This document shows, one piece after another, positions 50,187 to 59,946 of a stretch of DNA of 64,000 bases. The stretch's first letter is position 1; every line of letters begins with the position of its first letter. The notes under the pieces were generated by a model. The model was not told the origin of the DNA and did no database searches. It saw only the letters and a program-made list of their open reading frames with translations. Position numbers and translations under genes: made by a program. Origin of the DNA: Actinoplanes subtropicus (GTDB taxonomy: Bacteria > Actinomycetota > Actinomycetes > Mycobacteriales > Micromonosporaceae); the NCBI RefSeq assembly GCF_000721705.1, contig NZ_JOJL01000020.1, positions 186,001 through 250,000 of the forward strand, read 5' to 3'.

Positions 50187-50220
50187 GGGCCAGGGGCAGC
50201 GAAAGCTGGGCCCCTGGCCC
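50187..50220. terminator. Bidirectional hairpin terminator
   Basis: GGGCCAGGGGC and GCCCCTGGCCC form an 11-bp perfect stem around an inner AGC-GAAA-GCT hairpin, between the convergent stops of the F420 reductase and PRPP synthetase genes. Confidence 0.75.
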
Positions 50221-50275
50221 GGCCTCGGCGAGGCTGCGGTCGTACGCCCCACCCAGATACGACAGGAATGTGAAT

Positions 50276-51223
50276 TCAGGCGAACAGGGCGCTCACCGAT
50301 TCGCCGTTGTGGATGCGGCGCATCGCCTCGGCCAGCGCCGGGGCGACCGAGAGAATGGTCAGCTTCTCGGTGTGGTTCTTGCGGGGAATCGGCACCGTGT
50401 TGGTGCAGACGATCTCCTCGATCTCCTTCTCGTCGGAGAGGCGGCGGATGGCGTCGCCGGTGAACAGGCCGTGCGTGCAGGCGACCCGGACGCTGCGGAC
50501 ATTGCGCTCGCGCAGCCGGGCCAGCAATTCGAAAACGGTGCTGCCCTTGGCGATCTCGTCGTCGAGCACGATGACGTCGCGGTCGGTCACGTCGCCGATC
50601 ACCGTGGTGATGACCACCTTGTCGTCGGCGTAGCGCTGCTTCGCGCCGGCCGCCACGTCGATGTCGAGCATGCGGGCGAACGCCGCGGCCTCTTTCGCGT
50701 TGCCCAGGTCGGGCGAGACGACCACGGTGTTGCTCAGGTCGTAGCCGCGGAAATGGTGGGCCAGCTCGCGCAGCGCGTGCAAATGGTCGACCGGAATGCT
50801 GAAGAAACCGTGCACCTGCGGGGAGTGCAACGTCATGGCCAGGACGCGGTGGGCGCCGGCCGTGGTGAGCAGATCGGCCACCAGTCGGCCGCCGATGGAA
50901 ATGCGCGGCGCGTCCTTCTTGTCGCTGCGGGCGTAGGCGTAGTGCGGCAGCACCACGGTGATGCGGCCGGCGCTCGCGCCACGGGCGGCGTCGAGCATGA
51001 AAAGCAATTCCACCAAATTCTCTTGTACGGGTGGAACCAGCGGCTGGATGAGGAAGACGTCCCGCTCGCGGCAGTTGCCCTGGAGCTGGACCTCGATGCA
51101 GTCGTTGGCGAATCGGGAAGTCTTGGTGGGCATCAGCGGCACACCCAGATGCAGGCAGATCTCGGCGGCGAGCTCGGGATGGGCGGATCCGGAGAAAACG
51201 GCGATGTCACGCACGGGGATCAC
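50276..51223 (-). CDS. prs: Ribose-phosphate diphosphokinase (PRPP synthetase)
   Basis: 315 residues from a GTG at 51223, the standard length. It makes PRPP from ribose 5-phosphate and ATP for nucleotide, His and Trp synthesis. Family blocks are VFSGSAHPELA, YAYARSDKKDAPRISIGGRL, LHSPQVHGFFSIPVDHL and VVSPDLGNAKEAAAFA. The PRPP-binding loop reads VIVLDDEIAKGSTV, where the usual form is D-D-x-I-x-T-G-G/T-T, so binding or regulation may differ. It is probably a second, divergent Prs rather than the main one, but the genome is not visible. Confidence 0.9.
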   Translation of the reverse strand: MIPVRDIAVFSGSAHPELAAEICLHLGVPLMPTKTSRFANDCIEVQLQGNCRERDVFLIQPLVPPVQENLVELLFMLDAARGASAGRITVVLPHYAYARSDKKDAPRISIGGRLVADLLTTAGAHRVLAMTLHSPQVHGFFSIPVDHLHALRELAHHFRGYDLSNTVVVSPDLGNAKEAAAFARMLDIDVAAGAKQRYADDKVVITTVIGDVTDRDVIVLDDEIAKGSTVFELLARLRERNVRSVRVACTHGLFTGDAIRRLSDEKEIEEIVCTNTVPIPRKNHTEKLTILSVAPALAEAMRRIHNGESVSALFA

Positions 51224-51282
51224 CCTAGAAGCCTACGGCCGGACACTTTCGAGCGACCATGGGTCCCGCTAGCGTGAGCCGC

Positions 51283-52158
51283 ATGAACGGACTGGCCGTG
51301 GCCTGCCGCCGGGTCGTGCACATCTACCGGGCCGAGGCGGGTGACGTCGTGGCGCTGGCCGGCGTCGACCTGTCGATCGCGCCGGGTGAGACGCTGGCGC
51401 TGGTCGGGCCGTCCGGCTCCGGCAAGTCGACGCTGATCGCGCTGCTCGCGGGCCTGATGCGGCCGTCCGCCGGGCGGATCAACATCGGCACGTACGACAT
51501 GGGCAAGCTCTCCGACGGCGAGGTCTCCCGGCTGCGCGGGACGGAGATCGGCGTGGTCCTGCAGGGTGCGGGACGAAACCTTCTGCCGTACGCGTCACTG
51601 CACCGCAACATCTGGCTCGCCCAGCGCCGGGCCGCCCACACCAGGGGTATCAAGCTGGACGACCCGGATCGCATCCTCGATCTCGTCGGCCTGCCGGGCC
51701 AGGGCCGGCAACGCCTCGCCGACCTGACCCCCGGCGGGCGGCAGCGGGCGGCCCTCGCGGTCGGCATCGCCACCGGCCCGGGCCTGCTGCTGGTGGACGA
51801 GCCGACCAGCCGCCTCGACACGGCCGGGCGCGACGAGGTCCTCGCGGCGATGGAGACGGTGAACGCCGAACGGCAGACCACGATCGTGGTGGTCACCCAC
51901 GACAACGAGGTGGGCGCGCGGCTGGGCCGGGCGGTGACGATCCGCGACGGGCGGGTCGGCGCCGAGGGCCGCGACGGGCAGGACTTCGCGGTGGTCGCCG
52001 GCGACGGCACGGTGCAGTTGCCGCCGGAGGTGCTGGGCAACTATCCACCCGGGACGCTGTTCACCGTGCAGCACCTCGACGGCGAGGTCACCCTGGTGCC
52101 TAGTGATGAAAGGCGGTCGCCGACGGCCCACCCGACAGGTGCGGCAGCAACCGGTTGA
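51283..52158 (+). CDS. ABC transporter ATP-binding protein, orphan
   Basis: 291 residues from the ATG at 51283. Walker A GPSGSGKST (near residues 41-49), Q-loop VVLQGAGRN, and Walker B LLLVDEPTSRLD with His switch VVTHDNE are intact. The signature motif is degenerate (LTPGGRQ for LSGGQ), as in some LolD/FtsE-like exporters. No permease lies beside it, so it works with a membrane partner elsewhere or regulates. Its last 59 bases overlap the convergent GadB gene; the C-terminal 60 residues after the ATPase fold (FTVQHLDGEVTLVPS) are unusual. Confidence 0.85.
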   Translation: MNGLAVACRRVVHIYRAEAGDVVALAGVDLSIAPGETLALVGPSGSGKSTLIALLAGLMRPSAGRINIGTYDMGKLSDGEVSRLRGTEIGVVLQGAGRNLLPYASLHRNIWLAQRRAAHTRGIKLDDPDRILDLVGLPGQGRQRLADLTPGGRQRAALAVGIATGPGLLLVDEPTSRLDTAGRDEVLAAMETVNAERQTTIVVVTHDNEVGARLGRAVTIRDGRVGAEGRDGQDFAVVAGDGTVQLPPEVLGNYPPGTLFTVQHLDGEVTLVPSDERRSPTAHPTGAAATG

Positions 52159-53482
52159 GGTCGGCCAGGAACAGGTTGGCCAGGTCCATGGTGAAGCCGT
52201 TACGGACGACGATCCGCAGGACGGACAGGTCGGTGCGCTCGGCCGGGAACGTGTAGGCCGGCACCAGCCACCCCCGCTCGCGCAACATCCGGGACACGTC
52301 GAAGACGTCGAAGCCGGTCACCTCCGGGGCGGTGGCGAACGCGAAGGCCGGCACCTGGTCGCCGCGGGTGATCAGCCGGAACAGGCCGGTCGCCTCGATC
52401 CCCGTGGACAGGTGCACCGCGACGTCACGGGCGGCCTGCTGGACGGCCCGGAAGCCCTCGCGGCCGAGCCGGAAGAACGTGTAGTACTGGGCGACCACCT
52501 CGGCGCCGGGGCGGGAGAAGTTCAGCGCGAAGGTCGGCATCGAGCCGCCCAGGTAGCTGACGTCGAAGACCAGTTCCTCGGGCAGCGCGCCGCGGGAGCG
52601 CCACAGCACCCAGCCGACGCCCGGGTAGACCAGGCCGTACTTGTGGCCCGAGGTGTTGATCGACGCGACCCGGTCGAGGCGGAAGTCCCACTCGAGGTCC
52701 GGGTCGAGAAACGGCGCGATCATCGCACCGGAGGCGCCGTCGACGTGCAGCGGGATGTCCCAGCCGGTGCGCCCCTGCAGCGCGTCCAGGGCGGCGGCGA
52801 TCTCGGCGACCGGCTCGTAGCTGCCGTCGTACGTCGAACCCAGGATCGCGACGACGCCGATCGTGTTCTCGTCGCACAGCGCCACCGCGTCCTCCGCCGT
52901 CAGGTGCAGCGTGTCGCCGTGCAGTTTCGCCATCCGGGGCTCGACCTCCCAGTAGTTGGCGAACTTCTCCCAGCACACCTGCACGTTGCTGCCCATGACG
53001 ACGTTCGGCCGGGCGGTGCTCCCGGCCGGCTGCCGGGCGGCCCAGCGCCGCTTGAGGGCCAGGCCGGCCAGCATCGCGGCCTCGCTCGACCCGGTCGTCG
53101 AGCAGCCGACCACCTCGTCCGGGTCGGGCGCGTGCCACAGGTCGGCCAGCATGTTCACGCAGCGCCGCTCGAACTCGGCGGTCTGCGGGTACTCGTCCTT
53201 GTCGATCATGTTCTTGTCGGCGCACTCGGCCATCAGCCGCTCCGCCTGCGGCTCCATCCACGTGGTCACGAACGTCGCCAGGTTCAGCCGGGCCCGCCCG
53301 TCCAAGAGCAGTTCATCGTGTACGAGTTGGTACGCCACGTCGGCCGGCACCGGGTCGTCGGCCAGCGCCCGCAGCGGCGGCGAGAGCTGCTGCGCCAGCG
53401 CCGGATTGGCCACGGTCGCGAAGGGGTTGCTGTTGCGGTTCGTCGCCGCGTCCTGCGGGCGCCGGCCGGAGTGCAGAGGCAT
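52100..53482 (-). CDS. gadB: Glutamate decarboxylase
   Basis: 460 residues from the ATG at 53482 (MPLHSGRRPQ). Pyridoxal-phosphate enzyme converting glutamate to GABA and CO2 with consumption of a proton. Family blocks are MIDKDEYPQTAEFERRCVNM, VGCSTTGSSEAAMLAGLALK, HVDGASGAMIAPF and SINTSGHKYGLVYPG, whose Lys (about residue 280) binds the cofactor. The C-terminal TAFHH resembles the pH-sensing tail His of E. coli GadB. No glutamate/GABA antiporter is in the window, so a role in acid resistance is plausible but unproven. Confidence 0.93.
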   Translation of the reverse strand: MPLHSGRRPQDAATNRNSNPFATVANPALAQQLSPPLRALADDPVPADVAYQLVHDELLLDGRARLNLATFVTTWMEPQAERLMAECADKNMIDKDEYPQTAEFERRCVNMLADLWHAPDPDEVVGCSTTGSSEAAMLAGLALKRRWAARQPAGSTARPNVVMGSNVQVCWEKFANYWEVEPRMAKLHGDTLHLTAEDAVALCDENTIGVVAILGSTYDGSYEPVAEIAAALDALQGRTGWDIPLHVDGASGAMIAPFLDPDLEWDFRLDRVASINTSGHKYGLVYPGVGWVLWRSRGALPEELVFDVSYLGGSMPTFALNFSRPGAEVVAQYYTFFRLGREGFRAVQQAARDVAVHLSTGIEATGLFRLITRGDQVPAFAFATAPEVTGFDVFDVSRMLRERGWLVPAYTFPAERTDLSVLRIVVRNGFTMDLANLFLADLNRLLPHLSGGPSATAFHH

Positions 53483-53614
53483 GCCCCCATCCTGCCCCCC
53501 GCCGGTTCCCCGAAGGGGGAATGGCCACCCCCACCGTGGGGTAATGTGTCCGCTCTCCCGCGCTGCGAGCGTCATAGGCGCGGTCGCGGAGGCCGCCACA
53601 CGGAGGGAGCAATC

Positions 53615-54169
53615 GTGCCTGTATTCCGAGGCGGTCGACGGACGGCCGTGGTCATTGCCCTGATCGGAATGGTCGCGCCGGCGGGATGCGGCAGCGGCCG
53701 CTCGTCGGCCGCGCCCGCCCCCGCGCCGAGCGGCATGTCCGACGCGCAGGTCCAGGTGCTGGTGAACAACCTGGTCCAGTGCATCAGGCAGCACGGGGCG
53801 CCCGGCATGCCCGACGTCCCCGTCCGCAACGGGCACGTCGTGGTGCCCGACGAGAACACTGTGGACCAGGCGACGCGACAGAACCTCGACGCGGCTCGGG
53901 CCGCCTGCAAAGCGGTGGAGGACCGGATACCGGCCGCTGCCCTGCAGAACAACGACCGGGAGAACGTTCCCAACCCCGCCGACGTACCCAAGATGCGGCA
54001 GTTCGCCCAGTGCATGCGGCAGAACGGCGAGCCGGACTGGCCCGATCCGCGAGCCGACGGCGTGTTCCCGGGCGCGGATCAGATCATGGCGCAGGGCAAG
54101 GCCGCGGTCGGCCCGAAGATCCAGATCTGCCAGAAGTACTACGACGGCCCGATCAGGTTCGCCTCATGA
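53615..54169 (+). CDS. Secreted lipoprotein, first gene of the efflux operon
   Basis: 184 residues from a GTG at 53615 behind CGGAGGGAG. Signal peptide with lipobox (VAPAGC, Cys near residue 25). After an Ala/Pro/Ser linker, a repeated motif appears, LVQCIRQHGAPGMPDVP (about 53-70) and FAQCMRQNGEPDWPDP (about 130-145), each with one cysteine, plus two more cysteines (RAACKAV, IQICQKYY). This CxRxxGxPxxPDP pattern occurs in actinobacterial lipoproteins encoded with MacAB-type ABC systems. Its role (chaperone or substrate-binding) is unknown. It overlaps the adaptor gene by four bases. Confidence 0.85.
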   Translation: MPVFRGGRRTAVVIALIGMVAPAGCGSGRSSAAPAPAPSGMSDAQVQVLVNNLVQCIRQHGAPGMPDVPVRNGHVVVPDENTVDQATRQNLDAARAACKAVEDRIPAAALQNNDRENVPNPADVPKMRQFAQCMRQNGEPDWPDPRADGVFPGADQIMAQGKAAVGPKIQICQKYYDGPIRFAS

Positions 54170-55239
54170 GAAAGGTGGTGGGCGCGGCGGTGACGATTCT
54201 CGGTGTGGCCGCGGCCGGCGCCGGATGGGCGATGACCGCCCGGCCGGCGACGCCGGCGCCGGCCGCCGAGGTGGTGACGGGTACGGCGGCGGTGACCCGC
54301 GGTTCGGTGGCCGAGCGGACCCAGTACACGGGCACTCTCGGATTCGCCGGCAGCTACCCGGTCGCCGTTCTGGGTCAGCCGGGCGTGCTGACCGCGGTGG
54401 CGCCGGCCGGGAGCACCGTGTACCGGGGCGGCGTCCTGTACCGGGTGGCCGACCGGCCGACGCACCTGCTGTTCGGGGCGGTGCCGGCGTACCGGGAACT
54501 GCGCCTGGGCGTGACCCCCGGGCCGGACGTCAAGGAGCTGGAGACGAACCTGGTCGCGCTGGGCATGGATCCGGACGACCGGATGACGGTGGACGACACG
54601 TTCACGGCGGCCACGGCGGCGGCCATCAGACGATGGCAGGCCGCCTGGGGCCTGCCGGCGGGGCAGCGCACGGGGCAGTTGCCGTTGGGAACCGTGGTGT
54701 TCGAGCCGGGATCGCTGCGCGTCGACCAGGTGCCGGCGGCACCGGGGACCAGCGTCGGGGTGGGCTCGACTGTGCTGACCGGCACCTCGACCCGGCCGGT
54801 GGTCACCTGCGAGATCCCGGTGGCCGAGCGGGCCACGGTCGCCCCCGGCGACCGGGTGGAGATCACGGTGAACGGCCTGCCGGGCACGAGCGCCGGCACC
54901 GTCAGCTCGGTGGCTCGCACGGCCACCACGCCGGCCCGGCAGGGCGGTGAACAGAGCGCCGCCACCGTCACTGTCACCATCCGGGTCACCCTGCCCAAGG
55001 CGGCTCAGGGTCTGGACGAGGCGCCGACCGGCGTCTACCTCACGACCGCGAGCCGGACCGGCGTGTTGCTGGTGCCGGTCCTGGCCTTGCTGCCCCGATC
55101 CGGCGGCGGGTACCAGGTGCGGCTGGCGAGCGGCGGGTTCGTGCCGGTCACGCCGGGACTGTTCGACGATGTGACCGGCACGGTCGAGGTCGACGGTGAC
55201 CTCACGCCGGGTCAGCTCGTTCAGGTGCCGGCCGGATGA
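54166..55239 (+). CDS. Efflux periplasmic-adaptor-like protein with peptidoglycan-binding domain
   Basis: 357 residues from the ATG at 54166. N-terminal signal anchor ([20 protein letters not shown]), an HlyD/MacA-like lipoyl half ([20 protein letters not shown]), then a PG_binding_1 domain ([32 protein letters not shown]) inserted between the halves, then beta-barrel regions ([16 protein letters not shown]). This combination is typical of actinobacterial MacA-like proteins that lack an outer membrane partner and dock on the cell wall. It works with the following ATPase and permease. Confidence 0.88.
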   Translation: MRKVVGAAVTILGVAAAGAGWAMTARPATPAPAAEVVTGTAAVTRGSVAERTQYTGTLGFAGSYPVAVLGQPGVLTAVAPAGSTVYRGGVLYRVADRPTHLLFGAVPAYRELRLGVTPGPDVKELETNLVALGMDPDDRMTVDDTFTAATAAAIRRWQAAWGLPAGQRTGQLPLGTVVFEPGSLRVDQVPAAPGTSVGVGSTVLTGTSTRPVVTCEIPVAERATVAPGDRVEITVNGLPGTSAGTVSSVARTATTPARQGGEQSAATVTVTIRVTLPKAAQGLDEAPTGVYLTTASRTGVLLVPVLALLPRSGGGYQVRLASGGFVPVTPGLFDDVTGTVEVDGDLTPGQLVQVPAG

Positions 55240-55913
55240 GCGCCGTCCTGGAGTTGCGTGCGGTCCGCAAGGCCTACCCGGGCGTCGTGCCGGTCGACGG
55301 GATCAGCCTGACCGTCCACGCCGGAGAGATGGTCGCGGTCGTCGGGCCGTCCGGGTCCGGCAAGACCACGCTGCTCAACCTCGCCGCCGGACTGGACCGG
55401 CCGACATCGGGTTCCGTACGCATCGCCGGCCAGCCCCTCGAGGGCCTGTCCGACCGCCGGATCGCCGGGTTGCGGGCGCACCGTCTGGGCGTCGTCTTCC
55501 AGCAGTTCTTCCTGATGGAACGGCTCACCGCCCGCGACAACGTGGCCGCCGGCCTGCTGTACCGGGGCGTTCGGGCCGCCGAGCGCCGCCGGGCCGCCGA
55601 CGAGGCGCTGGACCGGGTCGGGCTCGGGGACCGCGCGCGGCACCGGGCAGGGCTGCTCTCCGGCGGCGAGCGCCAGCGGGCGGCCATCGCGCGGGCCGTG
55701 GTCGGCCGGCCCGCCGTCGTGCTGGCCGACGAGCCGACCGGCAACCTCGACAGTGCCGCCGGCGCCGGCATCCTGGCCCTTCTCCGGGAGCTGAACGAGG
55801 CCGGCACGACGATCGTCGTGATCACCCACGACGACCGGGTGGCGGCGGCCGCCCGCCGTCGCGTGGAGATCCGCGACGGACGGATCGTCGACGACATCGG
55901 GAGCGACACATGA
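55236..55913 (+). CDS. ABC transporter ATPase, MacB/LolD type
   Basis: 225 residues; ATG overlaps the adaptor stop. Walker [10 protein letters not shown] (about 37-45), Q-loop VFQQFFL, signature [14 protein letters not shown], Walker [13 protein letters not shown] and VVITHDDR. Classic LolD/MacB-type ATPase for a mechanotransmission-type exporter. It pairs with the FtsX-fold permease directly downstream (four-base overlap). Confidence 0.95.
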   Translation: MSAVLELRAVRKAYPGVVPVDGISLTVHAGEMVAVVGPSGSGKTTLLNLAAGLDRPTSGSVRIAGQPLEGLSDRRIAGLRAHRLGVVFQQFFLMERLTARDNVAAGLLYRGVRAAERRRAADEALDRVGLGDRARHRAGLLSGGERQRAAIARAVVGRPAVVLADEPTGNLDSAAGAGILALLRELNEAGTTIVVITHDDRVAAAARRRVEIRDGRIVDDIGSDT

Positions 55914-57121
55914 CCCCGCTACAGATGACTCCGCCGCGGTCGCGGTTGCGCGTGGCCGACCTGCTGCCGGTCGGTACGGTCGGGCTGCGGAGCCGGCCGG
56001 TACGAGCGGCACTCTCGCTGGTCGGCGTGGCCATCGGCATCGCCGCCGTGGTGGGCGTCCTCGGCATCACCCGGTCCAGCCAGGCCGACCTGCTCGCCCG
56101 GATCGACCGGCTCGGCACCGGCATGCTGACCGTTTCGTCGGGGCAGAGCCTGGCCGGGCAGGAGGTGCCGCTGCCGGGCACCGCGCCGGCCACGATCGCC
56201 CGGACCCAGGGCGTGACCGGGACGACGGCCACGGCCGAGCTCGCCGACGTCAACGCGTACCGATCCGATCTGGTGCCGACGCGGCTGACCGGTGGGGTCG
56301 GCGTACGCGCAACCGCCGTTGATCTGCTATCCACGGTCGGCGGAACGCTCGAGCACGGCGCGTTCCTCAGCGGCACCACCGACCACTACCCGGCCGCCGT
56401 GCTCGGCCACGCGGCGGCGCAGTCGCTGGGCATCGCCGACCTGGCCGGCCACCCGCGGATCACGGCCGGTGGCCGGTGGTACGCGGTGATCGGCATCCTG
56501 CGCCCGGTCGAGCTGGCCCCCGAGATCGACAACTCGGTGCTGATCGGCCTGCCCGAGGCGGCAACGCGGCTGGGCTATGACGGGCACCCGACGCGCATCT
56601 ATGTGCGTACGGAAACCGACCGGACCGCCCAGGTGCGCGACCTGCTCTCCCGCGCGGCCGATCCCGAGGCGCCCGAGCAGGTGACGGTGAGCCGCCCGTC
56701 GGACGCGCTGACCGCCCGGCTGGCCGCCGCGAGCTCCGGCACCGCGCTGTTCCTCGGCCTGGGCGCGGTGGCGTTGCTGGTCGGCGGCATCGGCATCGCC
56801 AATGTCATGATCGTCTCGGTGCTGGAACGCCGGGGCGAGATCGGCCTGCGCCGGGCGCTGGGGGCAGCTCGCCCGCACGTTGCCGCTCAGTTCCTCATCG
56901 AGTCGGTCGTGCTGGCCGCGGCGGGGGGTGGGCTCGGGGTGGTGGCGGGAGTGATCATCACCCGGGTGCTGGCCGTCGAGCACGGCTGGCCGCCGCTGAT
57001 CCCGCTGGTCGCCGTGGCGGCCGGGCTGGCCGCGGCACTGGTGATCGGGGCGGTCGCCGGCCTGTATCCGGCGCTGCGGGCGGCCCGGCTGGCCCCGGCC
57101 GACGCGCTGCGCGGTACCTGA
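55910..57121 (+). CDS. ABC transporter permease, MacB/FtsX type
   Basis: 403 residues from the ATG at 55910. An N-terminal TM helix ([20 protein letters not shown], about 26-47), a large extracellular MacB_PCD domain (about 50-270), then three TM helices ([41 protein letters not shown] and a final one ending [19 protein letters not shown]). The [15 protein letters not shown] coupling helix and APADALR end are family hallmarks. It exports or extracts a substrate, perhaps an antimicrobial or lipid, with its ATPase and adaptor. Confidence 0.94.
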   Translation: MTPLQMTPPRSRLRVADLLPVGTVGLRSRPVRAALSLVGVAIGIAAVVGVLGITRSSQADLLARIDRLGTGMLTVSSGQSLAGQEVPLPGTAPATIARTQGVTGTTATAELADVNAYRSDLVPTRLTGGVGVRATAVDLLSTVGGTLEHGAFLSGTTDHYPAAVLGHAAAQSLGIADLAGHPRITAGGRWYAVIGILRPVELAPEIDNSVLIGLPEAATRLGYDGHPTRIYVRTETDRTAQVRDLLSRAADPEAPEQVTVSRPSDALTARLAAASSGTALFLGLGAVALLVGGIGIANVMIVSVLERRGEIGLRRALGAARPHVAAQFLIESVVLAAAGGGLGVVAGVIITRVLAVEHGWPPLIPLVAVAAGLAAALVIGAVAGLYPALRAARLAPADALRGT

Positions 57122-57130
57122 GCCGCCGGG

Positions 57131-58638
57131 ATGCGTCCTATGGTGAGGTGGATGCGCAGAAGCTGGGGTCTGCGGGCCCGGATGGCCGGCTCGTACGTGC
57201 TGGTGACGGCGGCCGCCGTGGCCGTGGTCGAGGCCGTGGTGCTGATCGTGGTGGTGCCCGGCCTGCTCGCCGGCCAGCAGGACGCGCGGGTGCTGGTAGC
57301 CGGCCTGACCGCCCGGGACATCGCGGACAACGCCGCTGGGCTCGTCGCGCAGCTGGGTCGGCTGCCGGACGCCGCGCGGTTCCCGATCGGCGACCGGACC
57401 CTGCAGCTGCCGCCGGGCCAGGCGCAGCTGGCCGCCAGCGGGGTCGAGGTGCGCATCCCGTACACGGTGGGGGTCCCGGCCGGCACCGGCCCGATGACGA
57501 TGGCGCTGCTGGCCGATCCGTCCGGGCGGATCGTCAGCAGCTCGTACCCGGCCCGGTACCCGGTCGGCGGGCAGATCGACGCCGGGGTGCTGGCCCGGTT
57601 CGAGAGCAGCCCCAAGGGTTACGGCGGACAGGACCGCGATGTGTTCTGGTCCGCCGTACCGGTCAGCGTGATCCAGACCGGAACCAAGGATGTCGCGGGC
57701 CTGGTCTACGTACAGATCCCGGTCACCGCCAGGATCAAGGCTATCGGTGGCCGCGGCCCGAGCGTCTGGGACGGCCTGGCCGCCGGCTCGGCCTCGGCCT
57801 GCTGGTGCTGCTGGGCGCGTTGCCGGTGGGCGCGGTGTTCGGGCTGCTGTCGACCCGGCGCTTGCTCGGCCGCCTGCAGCGCCTGGCCGACAGCACCGAC
57901 GCGGTGGCCGCCGGCGACTACGAGCGGCGGGTGCCGGTGGCCGGCGGCGACGAGGTGGCCCGGCTCGAGGCCGGCTTCAACCGGATGGCCGAGCGGCTGG
58001 CCGAGACGATGGCCACCGAGCGGGCGCTGGCCGGCGCCGGCGAGCGCGCCCGCATCGCCCGCGAGCTGCACGACTCGATCTCGCAGGATCTGTTCTCGCT
58101 GCGGCTGCTGGCCGGCGGCCTGCGGCGGGCGTTGCCGGCGGGGTCGCCGATGCACCCGCGCGTCGAGGCGATGGAGCGGACCGTGTCGGGCACGCTGCAG
58201 GAGATGCAGGCGTTGCTGCTGGAGCTGCGGCCGGTCGCGTTGCGCGGGGCCGGGCTGGGACCGGCGCTGGCGGAGCTGGCTCGCGCGTACCGGGATCGGC
58301 TCGGCATCGCGGTCGAGACCGAGCTGGAACCGGTCGGCCTCGACCCGGCGGCCGAGCCGGCGCTGCTGCGGGTGGTCCAGGAGGCCCTGGCCAACGCCGT
58401 CAAGCACGGCCGGCCGTCCACCGTGGTGGTGCGGCTGGCCGACGCCGGCGGCGGTCGGATCGAACTGTCGGTCCGCGACGACGGCGCCGGCTTCGACCCC
58501 GGGCGGGCCGCCGAGCGGCACGGCATGGGCCTCGGTCTGATGCGGGAGCGGGTGGCCGAGCTCGGCGGCGAGCTCCGGGTCGAGTCGGCGCCGGGCCGGG
58601 GAGCGACCGTACGGGTGACGCTGGGACCGACCGCATGA
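57131..58638 (+). pseudogene. Sensor histidine kinase split by a one-base frameshift
   Basis: The first part (ATG 57131) gives a TM helix (VAVVEAVVLIVVVPGLLAG) and an extracellular sensor domain up to GGRGPSVWDGLAAG near 57787. The continuation LGLGLLVLLGALPVGAVFGL (second TM helix), HAMP, HisKA_3 (ARIARELHDSISQDLFSLRL) and HATPase (EALANAVKHGRPS, GMGLGLMRERVAELGG) lies in a frame one base off, ending at TGA 58638. Adding one C in the GGCTCGGCCTCGGCC run restores a perfect protein of about 500 residues. It is either a true mutation, a slippage-prone switch in a short GGCCTC repeat, or a sequencing error. It is coupled to the efflux operon and the response regulator. Confidence 0.85.
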
Positions 58639-59288
58639 TCACCGTGCTGATCGTCGACGACCACAGCGTGGTCCGGCAGGGCCTGCGCTACCTCCTCGAG
58701 CAGGAGGACGGCATCGAAGTGGTCGGCGACTGCCCCGACGGCGCGAGCGCGGTGACCGCGGCCCGGGGCCTGGCCCCCACGGTCGTCCTGCTGGACCTGT
58801 TCCTGCCCGACGCCAGCGGCCTGGACGTGCTGGCCCGGATCAAACGGGACCGGCCCGCGACCGAGGTCCTGATGCTCACGTCCTCCACCGCCGACGAGCA
58901 CCTGCTGGCCGCGATTCGCGCCGGCGCCCTCGCCTACCTGCCCAAGACGGCCGGCGTCGACGACGTCGTCGCCTCGGTCCGGGCCGCCGCCCGTGGGGAG
59001 AGCCGCCTCGACCCGCGGATCGCGGCCCGCCTGGTCCGTGAGGTCCGCGAGGCCGGTCCGCCGGCCGGCCCGTTGCACACGCTGTCGCCGCGGGAGACGC
59101 AGGTGCTGGCCCAGCTGGCCCGCGGACGCTCGAATCGGGAGATCGCGAAGACGCTGGCCATCACCGAGGAGACGGTCAAGGCGCACGTGTCCAGCATCCT
59201 GGCCAAGCTCCAGCTCTCCGATCGCACCCAGGCCGCCATCTTCGGCCTGCAACAGGGCCTGGTCCCGCTGGGCGAGGCGCTCGATTAG
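58635..59288 (+). CDS. NarL/FixJ-type response regulator of the efflux operon
   Basis: 217 residues; ATG overlaps the kinase stop (ATGA). Receiver with DD at residues 8-9, phospho-acceptor Asp54 (VVLLDLFLPDASG), MLTSS and LPKTAG. LuxR-type HTH: LSPRETQVLAQLARGRSNRE to ETVKAHVSSILAKLQ. As the last gene of a lipoprotein-adaptor-ATPase-permease-kinase-regulator operon, it most likely induces that exporter when the kinase senses its substrate. If the kinase is truly broken, regulation is lost or cross-driven. Confidence 0.94.
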   Translation: MITVLIVDDHSVVRQGLRYLLEQEDGIEVVGDCPDGASAVTAARGLAPTVVLLDLFLPDASGLDVLARIKRDRPATEVLMLTSSTADEHLLAAIRAGALAYLPKTAGVDDVVASVRAAARGESRLDPRIAARLVREVREAGPPAGPLHTLSPRETQVLAQLARGRSNREIAKTLAITEETVKAHVSSILAKLQLSDRTQAAIFGLQQGLVPLGEALD

Positions 59289-59292
59289 CGAC

Positions 59293-59946
59293 CTAGGGAC
59301 GGGCCCAGACCGCGGAACCGTCGGCCAGGCGCAGCTCCCGGTCGCAGGCCGCGGCCGCCTCCGGGTCGTGCGTGGCGAAGACGACCGCCGCGCCGCGGGT
59401 CGCCTCCGCCCGCAGCAGCTCGATCACCCGCTGCCGGTTGGCCGCGTCGAGCTCGCTGGTGACCTCGTCGGCCAGCAGCACGTCGCCGCGCAGCGCCAGC
59501 CCGCGGGCGATCGCCGTCCGCTGCTGCTGGCCGCCGGACAGCTCCTCGATCAGCTGGTCGGCCTGGCCGGCGAGCCCGAGCGGCTCGAGCGACTCGGCGG
59601 TGCGGCGGCGGGCCTCGGCCGGCGTGCCGCCGGTGGCGATGACCGCGACCGAGATGTTCTCGGCGGCGGTCAGGATCGCGGCCAGGCCGTTGTCCTGCGG
59701 GATCAGCACGACGCCCAGCGACACCGCGCGGTCGCGGTCGCCCAGGGACTCGCCGTCGATCAGCACCCGCCCGGTGGCCGGCCGCAGCAGGCCGGCCATC
59801 ACGCTGAGCAGGGTGGTCTTGCCGGCGCCCGAGGTGCCGGTGACGGCCAGCATCTCGCCGGGGCGGGCGGTGACCGTGACGCCGGTCAGCACCGCGGGGC
59901 CGCCGTTCCAGGACAGGTCGGCACCCTCGACGGACAGGGTCTTCAC
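59293..59946 (-). CDS. ABC transporter ATPase of a second FtsX-type exporter
   Basis: 217 residues from a GTG at 59946 overlapping the permease stop (GTGA). Walker A GTSGAGKTT (about 38-46), signature LSGGQQQRTAIARG, Walker B VLLADEVTSELD (Val for the usual Pro after Glu) and FATHDPEA. A Q-loop VLIPQDNGL replaces the typical FQ. It serves the two large permease genes upstream. It converges with the response regulator four bases away. Confidence 0.93.
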   Translation of the reverse strand: MKTLSVEGADLSWNGGPAVLTGVTVTARPGEMLAVTGTSGAGKTTLLSVMAGLLRPATGRVLIDGESLGDRDRAVSLGVVLIPQDNGLAAILTAAENISVAVIATGGTPAEARRRTAESLEPLGLAGQADQLIEELSGGQQQRTAIARGLALRGDVLLADEVTSELDAANRQRVIELLRAEATRGAAVVFATHDPEAAAACDRELRLADGSAVWARP

